DNA from: Myxococcota bacterium | GTDB taxonomy: Bacteria; Myxococcota_A; UBA9160; SMWR01 | NCBI GenBank assembly: GCA_039030075.1 | Contig: JBCCEW010000006.1 | Location: 124,001 to 188,000 of the forward strand | DNA: 64,000 nucleotides | Direction: 5' to 3' | Shown: one piece after another, positions 16,078 through 23,869 of the stretch | Numbering within the stretch: position 1 is the first letter of the stretch | How the letters are laid out: each line of letters opens with the position of its first letter | Notes under the pieces: generated by a model | The model's database searches: none | Seen by the model: only the letters and a program-made list of their open reading frames with translations | Told to the model about the DNA's origin: nothing | Program-made: the position numbers and the translations under genes

Positions 16078-17060
16078 GCCCGCGCGTCGCGGCACCGGAG
16101 CGCCCCTCGGTCCCGTTGCCGATTCGGCTCGGGGTTTCGTCGTGCCTGCTCGGGCAGGAGGTCCGCTACGACGGCGGCCACAAGCGGGATCGCTACCTCA
16201 CCGACGACCTCGCCGACTACTTCGAGTGGGTTCCGGTGTGTCCCGAGCTGGAAGCCGGGATGGGCGTGCCGCGTCCCGCCCTGCGGCTCCAGTCCGGTTC
16301 GGGCGAGGTGCGCCTGGTCGAGATCAAGTCCGGCGCCGACCGCACGGACGAACTCGAGCGGTTCTCGGCGAAGCGGGTGCGTGCGTTGCGGGGACTCTCG
16401 CTCTGCGGGTACCTGCTCAAGAAGGATTCGCCCAGCTGTGGCTGGACGCGCGTGAAGGTCTGGAACCCGAAGGGCATGGCCGAGCGCAAGGGGCAGGGCC
16501 TCTTCGCACGGGCTCTCTGCGAGGCGTTTCCGGGCCTTCCGGTCGAGGAAGAGGGCCGACTGCGCGACGCGGCCCTACGCGAGAACTTCATCGAGCGGGT
16601 CTTTGCCTACGCGCGCCTCAAGCAGCTCTTCACCGGCCGCTGGACCGCGGGCCGGGTGGTGGCGTTCCACACCGCCCACAAGCTCCAGCTGATGGCGCAC
16701 TCGCCGGCGGCGTATCGAACGCTCGGCGCGCTCGTGGCCGAGGTGGCGAAGACGTCGCGGGCCGAGTTCCGCGACCAGTACGAGCACCTCTTCATGGAGG
16801 CGCTCGAGAAGCGCGCCACACGCGGGCGCAACGCGAACGTGTTGAACCACTGCGCCGGGTACTTCAAGAAGCGGATCGACCCCGACGCGCGCGCAGAGCT
16901 CGCCGACCTCGTCGAGGAGTACCGCCAGGGGTTCGTTCCGCTCGTCGTGCCGATCACGCTGATTCGTCATCACGCCCGCATGCACGACACCGCGTACCTG
17001 GCCGGCCAGACCTATCTCGAGCCCCACCCGAAGGAGCTGATGCTCCGCAACCACGTGTAG
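16074..17060 (+). CDS. DUF523-DUF1722 (YbgA-like) protein
   Basis: 328 aa from GTG overlapping the photolyase stop (GTGA). The N-terminal DUF523 domain has IRLGVSSCLLGQEVRYDGGH, VCPELEAGMGVPR and KKDSPSCGW, with several conserved Cys. The C-terminal DUF1722 domain (from about residue 190) has FTGRWTAGRVVAFHTAHKLQ, NVLNHCAGYFKK and ends YLEPHPKELMLRNHV. This two-domain protein is a very common partner of phr in light-induced clusters, and its chemistry is unknown. A conserved Cys-rich DUF523 suggests metal or FeS binding. Confidence 0.93.
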   Translation: MSPRVAAPERPSVPLPIRLGVSSCLLGQEVRYDGGHKRDRYLTDDLADYFEWVPVCPELEAGMGVPRPALRLQSGSGEVRLVEIKSGADRTDELERFSAKRVRALRGLSLCGYLLKKDSPSCGWTRVKVWNPKGMAERKGQGLFARALCEAFPGLPVEEEGRLRDAALRENFIERVFAYARLKQLFTGRWTAGRVVAFHTAHKLQLMAHSPAAYRTLGALVAEVAKTSRAEFRDQYEHLFMEALEKRATRGRNANVLNHCAGYFKKRIDPDARAELADLVEEYRQGFVPLVVPITLIRHHARMHDTAYLAGQTYLEPHPKELMLRNHV

Positions 17061-17128
17061 CGTCCCGTCCGAGTCGCTCTCGCGTGGATCCGAACGTAGG
17101 CACGGGCGCTCCCGTCTATGCTCTTCGA

Positions 17129-18547
17129 ATGACGAGTGGCGCGGGAGAAACCGTTCGGGTGCGCTTCGCCGGTCTCGAGCTCGAGGACAGTGTCGCGCGC
17201 ATCGCCGCGGCCGTGGCGCGCGACGGCGGCCGGGCGCTCCTCGTGGGGGGCGCGGTGCGGGACGCGCTCCTCGGACGCGTGGCGGAAGATGCGGACCTGG
17301 AGGTGTTCGGCCTTTCCCCCGAAGCCGTGATCGCGTGCGTCCAGCGCGTCGCGCGCGCGGATGTCGTGGGGCGTGGCTTCCCGATCCTGCGATTGCGAGG
17401 ACGACCGGTCGACGTCACGGTCCCGCGGCGCGGCCGGCCTTCCGGAGATCGCGATTTCGCGTTCGGCGCCGACCCGAGCGCGCGGATCGACGACGCGCTC
17501 GCGCGTCGCGATTTCCGCATCAACGCGATGGCCTGGGACCCGCGTAGCGGGGAACTCGTCGATCCCCACCAGGGCGCCGCGGATCTACGCCGACGCCGCC
17601 TGCGCCACACCGGGGAGCGCTTCGGAGAGGATCCGCTGCGGGTGCTGCGCGGCATGCAGCTCGTCGCGCGCTTCGCCCTCACACCCGACCCGGACACGAT
17701 CGCAGTGTGCCGCACGCTATCCCCGGCTGGACTCGCCGCCGAGCGGATCCGCGGCGAATGGCGGAAACTGCTGTTGCAGGGCGAACAGCTCGGAGCGGGC
17801 CTGGCCTTCCTCCACGACGCGCATTGGCTGGGCGCCTTTCCCGAGCTCGCGGCGCTGGTCGGCTGCGCGCAGGATCCGACCTGGCATCCGGAGGGCGATG
17901 TCTGGGTCCACACGGGTCACTGCCTCGATGCGTTCGCCGAGGCGCGCCTGGGGAACCCGGAAGAAGACTGGATCGTGGGTCTCGCAGTGCTGTGTCACGA
18001 CCTCGGCAAGCCCGAGACCACCCGCGAACGCGACGGTCGCTTGAGGTCCTACGGCCACGACGCGCGCGGCGTCGAGCGAACGCGCAGCTTCCTCACCCGA
18101 TTCGCTCCGGAGCCCGCGCTGCTCGATGCCGTCGAGCCCCTGGTCGCGCACCACCTGGCGCCGGCCCAGCTCTACCGCGACCGCGCGCGGGTAGGCGACG
18201 CGGCGATCCGACGTCTGGCACGTCGGGTGGGACGGATCGACCGCCTGGTCCGGGTGGCCCGGGCCGACCACGCGGGTCGCCCGCCGCTTCCGCCCGACTT
18301 CCCCGCCGGAGACTGGTTGCTCGCTCGTGCGAGCCGGCTCGGTGTCGAGGAGGCGCCTCCGCTGCGCCTCGTCCTCGGGCGCGATCTGCTGCCGCTCGGG
18401 ATCGAGGGGCGGAGGCTGGGTCGCTGGCTCGCCGCCTGCTACGAAGCCCAGCTCGCCGGCGCCTTCGACTCGACCGAGGCCGGCGTGGCCTGGGTGCAGG
18501 CCCGAAACCCGGACGGAGAGCCCCCCGAAACGCCCGAAGAGGCCTGA
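17129..18547 (+). CDS. tRNA nucleotidyltransferase/poly(A) polymerase family protein with HD domain
   Basis: 472 aa. The class II nucleotidyltransferase head has LLVGGAVRDALLGR (residues 37-50) and the metal-binding D-x-D (DAD 54-56), then RRDFRINAMAWDP and GERFGEDPLRVLRGMQLVARF. An HD phosphohydrolase motif follows near residue 290 (CHDLGKPETT) with HHLAPAQLY further on. This combination fits a bacterial CCA-adding enzyme. The one tRNA in the window already encodes CCA, so the enzyme may mainly repair tRNA ends. The start ATG 17129 has no strong ribosome-binding site. Confidence 0.9.
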   Translation: MTSGAGETVRVRFAGLELEDSVARIAAAVARDGGRALLVGGAVRDALLGRVAEDADLEVFGLSPEAVIACVQRVARADVVGRGFPILRLRGRPVDVTVPRRGRPSGDRDFAFGADPSARIDDALARRDFRINAMAWDPRSGELVDPHQGAADLRRRRLRHTGERFGEDPLRVLRGMQLVARFALTPDPDTIAVCRTLSPAGLAAERIRGEWRKLLLQGEQLGAGLAFLHDAHWLGAFPELAALVGCAQDPTWHPEGDVWVHTGHCLDAFAEARLGNPEEDWIVGLAVLCHDLGKPETTRERDGRLRSYGHDARGVERTRSFLTRFAPEPALLDAVEPLVAHHLAPAQLYRDRARVGDAAIRRLARRVGRIDRLVRVARADHAGRPPLPPDFPAGDWLLARASRLGVEEAPPLRLVLGRDLLPLGIEGRRLGRWLAACYEAQLAGAFDSTEAGVAWVQARNPDGEPPETPEEA

Positions 18548-18800
18548 AAACGCCCGACAGGTCCGCTTGCGGGCGCCAGGGCGGTTACCTAGGCTCCGCG
18601 CCGAGAGGTCATAGCGGGCCGTCGCGGCGACACCTTTCCTCGCCATCTTTCTTCGTCCCCTAGAGAATTTTGCCTTTCCTGATCGCGTCCATGCGGCCGG
18701 TCAGTCGATGGCTCCGAAGCCCCCCGCTCGGACGATCCGAGCAAAGCTTCAGGGCCCAGCGCCCGCGTTCCACCGGGAACCCGGGCAACAGGACGAACGA

Positions 18801-19052
18801 GTGAGCAAGAGGCTGTACGTCGGAAATATTCCCTTTACCTGCACCGAAGAGGATTTGCAGGACACCTTCGGTCGCTTCGGCGCCGTGGACTCGGTGGCAG
18901 TGATCACCGACCGTGAGACCGGCCGCCCGCGGGGCTTCGCCTTCGTGGAGATGGCCGAGCAGAGCGCCGGCGAAGAGGCGATCCGCGCCCTCGACGGGAG
19001 CGACCTCGGTGGTCGCAGCATCGGGGTGACCGACGCCCAGAGCCGCGGCTAG
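18801..19052 (+). CDS. Single-RRM RNA-binding protein
   Basis: 83 aa from GTG with AGGA 7 nt upstream. One RNA recognition motif fills the chain: RNP2 LYVGNI (residues 5-10), RNP1 RGFAFVEM (44-51), and the helix EEDLQDTFGRFGAVDSV between them. Such small RRM proteins in bacteria are often cold- or stress-induced and bind single-stranded RNA. A longer form from ATG 18708 would add 31 basic, Pro-rich residues and cannot be excluded. The 250-bp gap upstream, after the CCA gene, should hold its leader. Confidence 0.9.
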   Translation: MSKRLYVGNIPFTCTEEDLQDTFGRFGAVDSVAVITDRETGRPRGFAFVEMAEQSAGEEAIRALDGSDLGGRSIGVTDAQSRG

Positions 19053-19132
19053 CGCCGATTCCAGACTCCAGGGCGGGGGGGGGTTCCGCCCCGGCCGCTT
19101 CTTTTGCACCGCCAGCACCAGGAGACAACCCC

Positions 19133-19321
19133 ATGGCCACCAAATCGCGACAGGGATTCTTGAAGCGCCAGCGCGAGCGAGAAAAGCTCGAGAAGGCCGA
19201 GCGCAAGCGCGAAGACCGCGCCATGCGACGCGAAGAGGGCGGCGGGGGTTCTCAGGTGGCGTCCGCGGACGACCTGGCGGGCTACGGCCTCGTCGAAGAG
19301 CCCACCGGCGAGCCCGAATAG
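19133..19321 (+). CDS. Small highly charged protein of unknown function
   Basis: 62 aa with AGGAG 9 nt before ATG. Residues 1-35 are a Lys/Arg/Glu-rich helix that could form a coiled coil (FLKRQREREKLEKAERKRED). The tail contains a Gly run and an acidic end. The codon use and ribosome-binding site look real, and it lies 80 bp after the RRM gene, so it may be part of the same transcript and act with RNA. After its stop, GGGCCC occurs twice 11 nt apart, possibly a terminator. Confidence 0.65.
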   Translation: MATKSRQGFLKRQREREKLEKAERKREDRAMRREEGGGGSQVASADDLAGYGLVEEPTGEPE

Positions 19322-19382
19322 GGCCCGAATCCGAAGGGGGCCCGAACGGCGCGCCCTTCGCGAGCAGATCGTTCCCCGACGC

Positions 19383-20504
19383 TCAAACGCGTCGGACGAC
19401 CACGCTCCCGATCGAGTAGCCCGCCCCGAACGAGCACAATACACCGAGATCGCCCGACGCGAGATCGTCCCGATAGCGGTGGAAGGCGATCACCGAGCCC
19501 GCTGAGCTCGTATTCGCGAACTCGTCGAGAATGACCGGTGCTTCGTCCGCCTCCGCCGGGCGTCCCAGCACCGCCTTCGCGATGAACTGGTTCATCGACA
19601 GGTTCGCCTGGTGGAGCCACATCCGGCGGACATCCTGGGGGTCGAGCCCCAGGTCCCCGAGCTGGGTGGTGATCTGCTCTGCGACCATCGGGCAGACCTC
19701 GCGGAAGACCTTCCGTCCGTTCTGTCGGAAGACCAGTTCGAAGGCGTCGCGCGGCTCGTCTTCGCAGCGGTTCATGAAACCGAAGTCGTTGCGGATGTTG
19801 TTCGAGAACTGGGTGCGCAGACGCGTGTCGAGGATCTCGAAGGGAGCGGCGGCGCGGGCAGCGTCGGCCGGTTCGATCACCGCCGCCGTGCACGCATCGC
19901 CGAAGATGAAGTGGTAGTCGCGCAGCTCGAAGTTGTTGTGGGCCGACGTGAGTTCCGGATTCACGACCACCGCGCAGCGCGCGTTGCCCCGGGCGACCGC
20001 GTCCACCGCGGCCTGGATCCCGAAGGTCGCCGAGGAGCAGGCGACGTTGAGATCGTAGGCCCAGCCCGACGCGCCGAGCGCATGCTGGACCTCGATGGCC
20101 ACGGCCGGGTACGCGCGCTGTAGGTTCGAACACGCGACCAGCACCGCATCGACTTCGTCGGGTCGGCGCCCGGCCTGGTCGAGCGCCTGCTCGATGGCGG
20201 CGACGGCGATCTCGCACTGGATGGAGGGCTCGTTCTCGGTGCGGGTGGGCAGGTGAGGGCGCAGGCGCTCCGGGTCGAGGACTCCCTCTTTGTCGATCAC
20301 GTAGCGCTGCTCGACACCCGAGGCCTTCACGATGAAGCGCTCGCTCGGGAGGTCGCGCTCCTCGAGGGTGCCGGCCTCGATCTCCGCCTTGTGCTCGAGG
20401 TTCCAGCGCTCGACGGCCTGGCTGAGCGAAGCCACCAACTCGGCGTTCGAGATCGCCTCGTCCGGCACCCAGAGCCCGGTTCCGGAGATCACGCAATCGG
20501 CCAT
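19383..20504 (-). CDS. 3-oxoacyl-ACP synthase III-like (FabH/DarB type)
   Basis: 373 aa, longer than housekeeping FabH (about 320). The catalytic triad is in place: Cys156 (NVACSSATFG), His298 (WLHQANLSMN) and Asn331 (EFANTSSAGS). The N-terminal insert of about 40 residues (SLSQAVERWNLEHKAEI) is typical of the FabH2/DarB branch, whose members condense unusual acyl chains, for example in dialkylresorcinol formation or long-chain 2-ketone/olefin routes. No aromatase or cyclase partner is adjacent, so the product is unknown. It converges on the small charged-protein gene. Confidence 0.9.
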   Translation of the reverse strand: MADCVISGTGLWVPDEAISNAELVASLSQAVERWNLEHKAEIEAGTLEERDLPSERFIVKASGVEQRYVIDKEGVLDPERLRPHLPTRTENEPSIQCEIAVAAIEQALDQAGRRPDEVDAVLVACSNLQRAYPAVAIEVQHALGASGWAYDLNVACSSATFGIQAAVDAVARGNARCAVVVNPELTSAHNNFELRDYHFIFGDACTAAVIEPADAARAAAPFEILDTRLRTQFSNNIRNDFGFMNRCEDEPRDAFELVFRQNGRKVFREVCPMVAEQITTQLGDLGLDPQDVRRMWLHQANLSMNQFIAKAVLGRPAEADEAPVILDEFANTSSAGSVIAFHRYRDDLASGDLGVLCSFGAGYSIGSVVVRRV

Positions 20505-20705
20505 CCGAATTCCCTCCCCCAGCGGGCCTGACCCCGCGTCACGCGCAGCGTAGCGCGCGTTGGAGGAGGGCCCCGGTTCGCTCGTAAGGCCCTGAAAGAT
20601 TAGGGCTTTTCCAGTATTCGAAGATTTTTCTCAAGGAATTCGAAGTCGCGCCGAAACGCTCCTTCACGGGTCACACGAACGTGATCCCCCACAGGAGAAT
20701 CCCCG

Positions 20706-20906
20706 ATGGCCATCCGCCCCTTCGTATTCGGCGCCCGACTTCGAGACAAGGGACGCACCGTGCGCGTCCGCAGCCAGGAGAAGAATCCCAAGCGCTACGT
20801 GGTCGAGGACTCGGCGAAGGGCCGCCCGACCCGACGGCGCGACCATCCGAGCCTGCAGGGCGCGCTGCGTGATGCGGCGCGCAGCTGGCGTGGTCGCCTG
20901 AACTAG
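20706..20906 (+). CDS. Small basic protein of unknown function
   Basis: 66 aa with AGGAG 9 nt before ATG. It is rich in Arg and Lys (RDKGRTVRVRSQEKNPKRY, RGRPTRRRDHPSLQ) and predicted soluble, which suggests nucleic-acid or ribosome association. No family recognised. The upstream 200 bp contain an AT-rich stretch (20590-20640) that is a likely promoter. Its TAG stop lies inside the left arm of the 22-bp inverted repeat. Confidence 0.65.
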   Translation: MAIRPFVFGARLRDKGRTVRVRSQEKNPKRYVVEDSAKGRPTRRRDHPSLQGALRDAARSWRGRLN

Positions 20907-21069
20907 AAGCAGTCTCATCAACCCCTCCCGTCGCCTGGCACCCGCCTTCGACCCGATCTCTGTGTTGGAAAATTCGCCGTACCGCTCGGTACGCTTGCGA
21001 TTTCGCGCCTTGATCTCGGGCCGAATTCGAGCACCGGGCTCGGTCCAGGGTTAATGAGACTGCTTCTAG
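20903..21069. repeat. 167-bp element with 22-bp terminal inverted repeats
   Basis: Left arm 20903-20924 and right arm 21048-21069 are inverted complements at 21/22 positions (ctagaagcagtctcat-aaccc). The left arm carries the stop of the small basic protein gene and the right arm the stop of the ArsR gene. Inside is another near-palindrome around gtaccgctcggtac, flanked by complementary AAAT-TCGC and GCG-ATTT. It may be a bidirectional terminator or a MITE-like insertion. Confidence 0.7.
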
Positions 21070-21380
21070 CGCCCTCGCGCGGAGCGGCGCCGAGGGACTC
21101 CACCGCAGCAGTCGCGGGTCAGGAAGTCCAGCAGGCGCTGCATCTCCGCGAACTCCGGGCGGTAGATGCGCGAACGGCCGACGCGTTCGCAGGCCACCAG
21201 GCCGGCCGCCCGCAGCTCCTTCAGATGGAAGGAAAGGGTCGCCGAGGGGATCTCGAGGTGTTCGCTGATCTCCCCCGCGGCCAGCCCGTCCGGCCCCGCC
21301 TCGACGAGCAAACGAAACACGTCGAGCCGGGTCTCCTGAGCGAGCGCCGCCAACGCCGTCACGGCCTGGGTCGTTTCCAT
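21066..21380 (-). CDS. ArsR/SmtB family transcriptional regulator
   Basis: 104 aa. Winged helix-turn-helix: ALAQETRLDVFRLLVEAGPDGLAA, then the recognition helix IPSATLSFHLKELRAAGLV, and the wing RVGRSRIYRPEFAEM. The classic ELCVCDL metal site in the helix is absent; a Cys pair followed by Gly-Gly is near the C-terminus (DCCGG), as in many ArsR proteins linked to arsenic or redox sensing. It is divergent from the SDR gene (starts 123 bp apart), the obvious candidate target. Confidence 0.92.
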   Translation of the reverse strand: METTQAVTALAALAQETRLDVFRLLVEAGPDGLAAGEISEHLEIPSATLSFHLKELRAAGLVACERVGRSRIYRPEFAEMQRLLDFLTRDCCGGVPRRRSARGR

Positions 21381-21503
21381 CCTTCCAGCGTTCTAGAGAG
21401 GTCGACGGCTGTCAAGTCGCGGCCCCGGGCTCGCGCTTTCGTCGGGGTTGCCGCACGCTTCGGATTCCGGTGCAAGAGTGATTCCGGAGCAAGGAGGCCG
21501 CTC

Positions 21504-22313
21504 GTGAAGGACATCCTCGGCTACGCCGGGACCCGCTGTGTCGTCGTGGGCGCGGCGTCCGGTATGGGCGACGCCTGTGCGCGTACGCTGGTGGACATGG
21601 GGGCCGAGGTGATCGCCCTCGACATCGCGCCGATCACGGCCCCGGTAAAGCAATCGATCGAGGTCGATCTCGCGGATCCGGCGTCGATCGAAGCCGCGGT
21701 AGCGAAGATCGACGGCGAGATTCCAAAGCTCTTCGTGTGCGCCGGTGTCCCCGGGCCGCCGCGCTGGGACGCCCAGCAGACGATGGTCGTCAACTTCGTC
21801 GGCGTCCGAGCGATCACCGAAGCGCTCCTTCCTCAGGTGCCGCGCGGTGGTGCCGTCGCGTTGATCTCTTCGGTGGCCGGGATCGGCTACGCGAAGCAGC
21901 TCGAGAAGCTGAACGAGCTCTGCGCGACGCCGGACTTCGCCGCAGCGAAGGCCTGGTGCGAGGCCAACCCCGACGTGGCCACCGGGTATCTGGGATCGAA
22001 GCAGGCGCTGATCGTCTACACGAAGCGGCGCGCGTCGGAGCTCGTCGCCCGCGAAGTACGGATGAACTGTCTACTTCCGGCGCCGACCGACACCCAGATG
22101 CTCCCGACCTTCCACGGCCAGGCGGGCGGACAAGAGAACCTGGAGAAGTTCTTCCACGCGCCGATCGGCCGGAACGCGTCGCCCGAGGAGATGGCCGAGC
22201 CCCTGATCCTCTTGAACAGCGACGCGGCCCGGTTCTTGAGCGGCCACGATCTTCAGGTCGACTACGGCTACTGCGGCGAGGTCGACGTCGGCATCCGCCC
22301 GGGCCTGCTCTGA
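21504..22313 (+). CDS. SDR oxidoreductase, 3-alpha-hydroxysteroid dehydrogenase/carbonyl reductase-like
   Basis: 269 aa from GTG with AAGGAGG 6 nt upstream. Cofactor motif GAASGMG (residues 16-22); an N-terminal VIALDIAP pattern with Asp favours NAD(H). The catalytic Ser is in LISSVAG and Tyr/Lys are in TGYLGSKQAL. The overall layout, including the unusual KRRASELVAREVRMNCLLPAPTDT region and the C-terminal HDLQVDYGYCGEVDVG, is close to Comamonas-type 3-alpha-HSD/CR. It probably reduces or oxidises a hydroxyl or keto group on a steroid or similar substrate. Confidence 0.88.
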   Translation: MKDILGYAGTRCVVVGAASGMGDACARTLVDMGAEVIALDIAPITAPVKQSIEVDLADPASIEAAVAKIDGEIPKLFVCAGVPGPPRWDAQQTMVVNFVGVRAITEALLPQVPRGGAVALISSVAGIGYAKQLEKLNELCATPDFAAAKAWCEANPDVATGYLGSKQALIVYTKRRASELVAREVRMNCLLPAPTDTQMLPTFHGQAGGQENLEKFFHAPIGRNASPEEMAEPLILLNSDAARFLSGHDLQVDYGYCGEVDVGIRPGLL

Positions 22314-23869
22314 GCACAGCCTCCGAAGAAGAAGCCGTCGCTCTTGCCGTCGAACCCGAGGCCGACGGGGTCGGCGTCGCGTTCTGGGCGGCGCTGGCAG
22401 CGGTGACCGTCCTCGCTGCGTCGCCGCTGTGGTTCACGGCGCTGCCTCCGCTCCAGGACTACGCCTACCACCTGGCTCAGGTCGAGATCCTCGAGGCCGA
22501 CGCCGCGGCCTTTCCCGCCTTCGAACGGGACCTCGGCTTCCGTCCCTATGCGGCCTTCTATGCGCTGACGAGTGCGCTGTCGGGGGTCCTCCCGGTCGAG
22601 ACCGCGGGGCGCCTGGTGGTGACGCTCTACTTCGTGCTCCTCGCCGGAGTGCTCGCCGCCTGGGCCGTCGAAGCGCGTCGGCCGCTCTGGCCCGGCCTCG
22701 CGCTCCTGCCCTTCGCCGCGATCCAACCGACCTACGTCCTAGGGTTCCTCAACTACCAGCTCGCGATGCCGTTCCTGCTGGGAGGCCTCTGGGTATGGCC
22801 CCGCTTCGCGCGCCGCCCCAGCGTCGCAACGGCTTCCGTGCTCGCCGCCTGCATCGTCGGCCTCTTCACCACCCATCCGTTCAGCTACCTGGTCTTCCTG
22901 GGGTTCGCGGGGCTGCGACTCGTCTGGGAGGCCGACCTGCGCGCGCGCGTGGCCGGGTGGGGCGCCTGGACGCTCGCGACCGCGATCTTCGCCGCCTGGT
23001 TCCTGGCGGCAGACGGCGGTCAGGGGGCGTCCGGGCCCGAGGGGGTGCAGTGGCTCGGCGTTGCCGAGAGCCTCCGCATCCTCGCGCTGCCGTTCCTCGG
23101 GATGCACGCGGACCGGATCGATCCCGTCGTGGCGACGCTCTGGTGGGTGTGGTTCACGGGGCTCGCCTGGCTGTGGTGGCGCGCTCCCGAGCGGGTGTCC
23201 GACGAGGCGCGCTACTTCGCGCTCGCCTGTGCGATCGCCACGCTCGCGACGCTCGTCTTCCCTTTCCGGATGGGCCACTACAGCTACATCAACGCGCGGA
23301 TGCCCGGCGTCGCCATGCTGTGTCTCGCGATGGCGATCGCGCCACTACGCGTGCCACGCCCCTGGGCAGCGGCACATGTGCTGCTGCTCTGCGCTGCGCT
23401 TGGCGTGGCGGTGGCCCAGCAGCGGCGGGTCGGTGAGGCGATGGACGAGGTGCTGCCGCTCCTCGAGCAGGTACCGCGCGACGCCGCGCTGCTTCCCCTC
23501 GTCTTCGATCCGTACAGCGACGAACTCGACCCCCGGCTCTTCGCGCCCTTCCTCCACATCCACCACGCGGTCCACGTGCTGCAGGGTGGGGGCGTTACGC
23601 CGTACTTCTTTCCGCACCCGCTGGCTCCCGTCCGGTACGCGGAGGGGCAGCCTCCGCTCGCGCCACCCCAGTACCGCCCGGGTCGTTTCGAACTCGCTCG
23701 CCACGCAGGCTACGACCACTGGCTGTTGCGCAGTCCGCCACCGCGGGCGTGGTCCGCACTGTCTCGGTCCGGAACCGAGATCGCGCGCTCGGGGGACTGG
23801 GTCCTGCTGCGGCGCGAACCCTCAGCCGCGCCGGCGGAACAGTCGCCAACCCCGCCGTCCGGTTCCTAG
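22310..23869 (+). CDS. Polytopic membrane protein, GT-C-like, probable CTG start
   Basis: 519 aa counted from CTG 22310, which overlaps the SDR stop (CTGA). No ATG, GTG or TTG follows until after the first membrane helix has begun, so a CTG start is the simplest reading. About 10 hydrophobic segments are visible. The first outside loop holds an acidic/aromatic motif LQDYAYHL like the catalytic loops of GT-C glycosyltransferases. No family is recognised with confidence. The 3' end overlaps the convergent gene by 48 bp. Confidence 0.68.
   Translation: MSTASEEEAVALAVEPEADGVGVAFWAALAAVTVLAASPLWFTALPPLQDYAYHLAQVEILEADAAAFPAFERDLGFRPYAAFYALTSALSGVLPVETAGRLVVTLYFVLLAGVLAAWAVEARRPLWPGLALLPFAAIQPTYVLGFLNYQLAMPFLLGGLWVWPRFARRPSVATASVLAACIVGLFTTHPFSYLVFLGFAGLRLVWEADLRARVAGWGAWTLATAIFAAWFLAADGGQGASGPEGVQWLGVAESLRILALPFLGMHADRIDPVVATLWWVWFTGLAWLWWRAPERVSDEARYFALACAIATLATLVFPFRMGHYSYINARMPGVAMLCLAMAIAPLRVPRPWAAAHVLLLCAALGVAVAQQRRVGEAMDEVLPLLEQVPRDAALLPLVFDPYSDELDPRLFAPFLHIHHAVHVLQGGGVTPYFFPHPLAPVRYAEGQPPLAPPQYRPGRFELARHAGYDHWLLRSPPPRAWSALSRSGTEIARSGDWVLLRREPSAAPAEQSPTPPSGS

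Noticed and set aside
20903-21069. Insertion sequence
   Set aside because: Too short to code for a transposase. Could at most be a non-autonomous element.
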